A DNA stretch of 64,000 bases from Actinernus sp. WN-2022 (Eukaryota; Cnidaria; Anthozoa; Actiniaria; Actinernidae): positions 3,488,660 through 3,552,659 of the forward strand of contig JAOWCC010000577.1 of NCBI GenBank assembly GCA_030867875.1, in the 5' to 3' direction. Both the position numbers and the translations under genes were made by a program. The notes beneath the pieces were generated by a model that saw only the letters and a list, made by a program, of their open reading frames with translations, was not told the origin of the DNA and did not search any database. Below are positions 62,429 to 64,000 of the stretch, in pieces; position 1 is the first letter of the stretch; every line of letters begins with the position of its first letter.

Positions 62429-62945
62429 GTGCACCTAACCCCTTTTGCAATTTTTATACATATGAATCTTTGAAAGGTTTTGAGTACTTCTGCGAAGAAA
62501 TTTTTGGCTTAGAGAGAATATTCTATGTTCTAGGCTTGTTTGAAATGGTAAAATCTGACCATTCCTCACCCATGACCGCGTAAGAAAAAGCCTGGGTCGA
62601 TTCTGGATCTTACATCACCTCATTAATGCATTATTGTCCATGGCGCCTTTCTTTCACAACAACATCGATATATAGAGAATTTATACAGTCTGTGAGTTAT
62701 TTTAGACAAAATGCTAAACATTTATTCAACTTATTGCAAAGTCGAATGAATTAGATGACGTAAGATCCAGAATCGACCCAGGCTTTTTCTTACGCGGTCA
62801 TGGGTCAGGAAAGGTCAAAGTTTCACCATTTAAACACGCATAGAACATAGTGTATTCTCTCTAAGCCAAAACATTTTTCGCGGAACAACTCAAAACCTTT
62901 AAAAGATTTATATGTATAAAAATTGAAAAAGGGGTTAGTGGCACT
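62429..62945. mobile_element. TTAA-type palindromic transposon, copy without tRNA array
   Basis: 517 bp with long inverted arms: agtgcacctaacccctttt at the left, aaaaggggttagtggcact at the right, flanked by TTAA (62425 and 62946). Inner arms tgggtcgattctggatctta/ taagatccagaatcgaccca complete the palindrome. Same family as 41784-43436. Confidence 0.9.
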
Positions 62946-63227
62946 TTAATGGTAGGGGTTGTACAATCCTTTGAGCGCAAAAATCTTTAAATTCATTATA
63001 AGATCGCGGTAGAGAAGTTTTGAGTTTTAAAACAAACCAGTACAAGTACTGTTGTCAATACACTATCATTGAAGAGAATTAGGGCATTCTACGTAATTTT
63101 TACTATGTTAGGTTTCCAAGGTCAAATGTCCAGCGGCCATCTTTTACGGTGGATTTAAACCACGTGTTAAATGGACGACCAGGAATTCAAATTAAGACTA
63201 ATTATATACACGTTTACTTTTAAAGTG

Positions 63228-63770
63228 CCTATGAAACGAAATTTTCGTCATTAACGTAAAGATCCCATTTGAAAGTCCTTTTGAAATGAGGAAGGATGGT
63301 GTTTATTGCATGTCAATATCTCATCTCGTTCCAGAGATATTAAGGTTTTTATAATATGCAAATTAGATGATCGGTGATGTCATTAGTTGGACACAGCCGT
63401 GAGGACAAATAAGAAATGAAGAATATCTCTGTAAATAGTCGGTAAAAACAATTGAAACTTTGCACACGTTTGGTACTAGGGAAAATGCACATCATTATGC
63501 AAAGTAAGATGTTGGTAACCTTTGCCAAACACATTATTTCTACTGTGGTCATATCAGAAGGTTTGGAAGTGTAGGCATTGTATGCGAGTGGCTTAAAGTG
63601 AATTATTTTGTATAACAGTCATACAAACTACAATTTTAGGTTCAAGGTGAAAAGAGCCTGGTACCTAGAGTGTTACCATGGTAACATCTTAGTTTGCATA
63701 ATGATGTGCGTTTTCCCTAATACCATACGTGTGCAAAGTTTCAATTGTTTTTACTGACTATATGGAAGAG
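63228..63770. mobile_element. Palindromic element, possibly TTAA type, right end lost
   Basis: The left end follows TTAA (agtgcctatgaaacgaaatt). The arms at 63439-63520 (aaaacaattgaaactttgca) and 63680-63761 (tgcaaagtttcaattgtttt) are inverted copies. The mirror of the outermost left end is not found after 63770. Confidence 0.7.
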
Positions 63771-64000
63771 TTAAATACCGAGAACCGAGGCTTTTAGCCT
63801 GGATAAAAGCTGAGGTTCGAGGTATTTAGCTGACTTATTTCATACTTGACGAGGTTTTCGCAAAATTTTCATTGATGTAGCTCTTTTTAGGTAGAATTTG
63901 GGCAAGTACCAAGACGGAGAAAAGGTTCTAAATCATTATAGGGATATTTCGTAAGTTTGGCTGAAGCCAAGGTGACTGAATTCCTTGGAGAAAATAATAA

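Noticed and set aside
63880..64000. Possible next exon of gene 2 at the right edge
   Set aside because: Expected GWW-containing SH3 sequence is absent and no phase-compatible acceptor with homology was found.

Overview
This is eukaryotic, repeat-rich genomic DNA, most likely from an anthozoan cnidarian (coral or sea anemone). That assignment is inference from small exons in AT-rich introns, DIRS, Ty3/gypsy and CR1/L2-type retroelement remnants, tRNA-derived SINEs and many short inverted-repeat transposons. There is no prokaryotic gene organisation. Almost all long reading frames are transposon remnants or frames across simple repeats. The host genes were recognised by joining short exons with matching splice phases.

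The host content is two head-to-tail paralogs of a PX plus multi-SH3 adaptor of the SH3PXD2 (Tks4/Tks5) / p47phox type, both on the plus strand. Gene 1 enters from the left in the middle of its PX domain. It runs through nine exons (646-12987) encoding the PX C-terminus, a basic linker, SH3-1, SH3-2, a long disordered acidic/serine-rich region and SH3-3. A fourth SH3 lies in the same frame (12988-13167), but a TAA sits where the conserved Tyr of its ALYDY-like motif should be. Gene 2 starts at 21053, encodes a complete PX domain over five exons, then the basic linker and the first half of SH3-1, and leaves the window at the right. Its introns are very large (17 kb and 10.8 kb) and filled with mobile elements. 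Homologous introns around exons 6 and 7 retain recognisable similarity between the copies, so the duplication is fairly recent or has been homogenised.

Layout: 1-565 49-bp minisatellite; 646-13167 gene 1, its introns holding a LINE scrap, a TTAA-type transposon with a 26-bp minisatellite, a TAA-flanked MITE and simple repeats; 13168-21052 intergenic, mostly inverted-repeat elements, a SINE and a LINE scrap; 21053-23353 gene 2 exons 1-3; 23354-40343 intron 3 with direct repeats, a broken Ty3/gypsy element (26117-30626), a PHD-finger relic, a 331-bp tandem duplication and two minisatellites; 40344 exon 4; 40418-51185 intron 4 with a TTAA transposon carrying five tRNA-like units, a minus-strand LINE broken by a MITE, a Mutator-like element and a 1.8-kb 86-bp satellite; 51186 exon 5; 51284-58039 intron 5 with a SINE, an L2-like LINE relic and MITEs; 58040-58324 exons 6-7; 58325-64000 intron 7 with a truncated DIRS-like element (59452-about 61830) and two TTAA/palindromic elements.

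I did not find a novel defence-like or enzymatic system. The most interesting points are the nonsense codon in the last SH3 of gene 1, an in-phase candidate alternative terminal exon, a transposon that has swallowed a tRNA-like array, a Mutator-like element carrying a helicase fragment, a MITE family with exact 7-bp target duplications, and an in-frame TGA separating the two DIRS reading frames.
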